Shown here piece by piece: positions 63,467 through 64,000 of a DNA stretch of 64,000 bases. This DNA comes from Cephalotrichum gorgonifer (Eukaryota > Ascomycota > Sordariomycetes > Microascales > Microascaceae), in contig ONZQ02000003.1 in assembly GCA_900312665.1 (NCBI GenBank), forward strand, positions 206,648 through 270,647, read 5' to 3'. Every line of letters starts with the position of its first letter. The first letter of the stretch is position 1. Both the position numbers and the translations under genes were made by a program. The notes under the pieces were generated by a model. The model searched no databases and was not told where the DNA came from. It saw nothing but the letters and a program-made list of their open reading frames with translations.

Positions 63467-64000
63467 ATGTCGTCCGCATTCGAGACGGCGTCCGCGATAA
63501 CATCCGCCTTGTCCCGCGGCGGAAAGTTGACCCTCCCCAAGTCCAGCATCTCCGTCCGCCTCTTCGACCACTACCACCAGAAGGTCTACGGCGCCGGCTC
63601 CGCCATCCGCGGCGAGGTCGTCATCTCCCCGCTCCGCGACACCCGCTTCGAGAACATCGAGATCACCTTCATCGGCGTCACCCGCACCACCCTAGTAGCC
63701 ACCCAGGTCCCCCAGCGCTCCTCGCACACCTTCCTCAAGCTCAACATGCCCATCCTGGAGTCCAAGTACCCGCACCCCCGCGTCCTGGAGAAGGGCGTGC
63801 CCTTCACCCTCCCCTTCCACTTCGTCGTCCCCGCACAGCTCACCCTCAGCGCCTGCCGCCACAACGCCGAGGACCCGCGCGTGCGCGACTACCACACCCG
63901 CCTGCCGCCCACCATGGGGCCCGGTAGCGCCTTCTGGGACAAGTACGACCTCGCCCCCGAGACCGCCATCGTGGAGTACTTCGTGCGCGCGCGCGTGCTC
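63467..64000 (+). CDS. Arrestin-domain (ART-like) protein, N-terminal part, runs off the window
   Basis: Open from ATG 63467 to the last base, 178 codons without stop. Residues 27-110 form the arrestin N-domain start: ISVRLFDHYHQKVYGAGSAI, RGEVVISPLRDTRFENIEIT, then a GVTRTT segment; the second half has GVPFTLPFHFVVPAQL, the usual FxFxVP turn of alpha-arrestins. Further on, LPPTMGPGSAFWDKYDLAPE fits fungal arrestin-domain proteins, where it precedes the strand with YFVRARV. Alpha-arrestins recruit the Rsp5-type ubiquitin ligase to plasma-membrane transporters through PPxY motifs; these would lie beyond the window. Codon use is strongly C-ending, as in a well-expressed gene. The promoter is long, with repeated TGACTCGGTGA elements. 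Confidence 0.9.
   Translation, partial: MSSAFETASAITSALSRGGKLTLPKSSISVRLFDHYHQKVYGAGSAIRGEVVISPLRDTRFENIEITFIGVTRTTLVATQVPQRSSHTFLKLNMPILESKYPHPRVLEKGVPFTLPFHFVVPAQLTLSACRHNAEDPRVRDYHTRLPPTMGPGSAFWDKYDLAPETAIVEYFVRARVL

Overview
The window is nuclear DNA of a filamentous ascomycete, most likely a Sordariomycete (Pezizomycotina). The signs are short introns (about 50-100 nt) with GTRNGT donors and CTAAC branch sites, multi-exon genes on both strands, CT-rich promoters, and a set of typical fungal single-copy genes. I find 13 protein-coding genes (one cut off by the right edge), one degraded WD40 pseudogene, one 20-N assembly gap, and no tRNA, rRNA or CRISPR. All exon coordinates come from reading splice signals and reading-frame continuity by eye.

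Layout. 1-2300: a small single-pass membrane protein with a predicted long 5' UTR intron. 2301-8904: no intact gene; it holds a frameshifted WD40-repeat relic (about 3370-4200, minus strand). 8905-12847: PSD2-type phosphatidylserine decarboxylase (two C2 domains, EF-hand, catalytic domain). 13572-16934 (minus): SP-RING/MIZ-finger protein, probably a SUMO-ligase relative. 19552-20896 (minus): mitochondrial ribosomal protein Rsm24. 21463-22410 (plus): ALG13, divergent from RSM24. 22747-24730 (minus): actin-interacting protein AIP1. 25733-28061 (minus): a Zn(II)2Cys6 DNA-binding domain fused to a maltose-acetyltransferase-like left-handed beta-helix domain. 28062-41952: a 13.9 kb gene desert rich in short TACTYG-type repeats. 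41953-44031 (minus): SWC4/DMAP1, divergent from a p24 cargo receptor at 44658-45604 (plus). 47510-49134 (minus): plasma-membrane-type casein kinase I. 49135-53396: gene-poor, with the gap. 53397-56331 (minus) and 56821-60051 (plus): a divergent pair, a zinc-finger protein with a C-terminal ubiquitin-like domain and a DUF7580-like/subtilisin serine protease. 60052-63466: tandem repeats plus the long promoter of an arrestin-domain gene that starts at 63467 and leaves the window.

Most genes are unlinked housekeeping functions: lipid synthesis, N-glycan assembly, mitochondrial translation, actin turnover, chromatin remodelling, ER-Golgi transport, kinase signalling. The accessory part is the WD40 relic and the ubiquitin-like/subtilisin pair. 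These families are often met among fungal NLR-like or incompatibility-associated genes, so the pair is the best candidate for a little-described system. The acetyltransferase fusion is the other stand-out, because the usual catalytic histidine position of its enzyme domain appears substituted.
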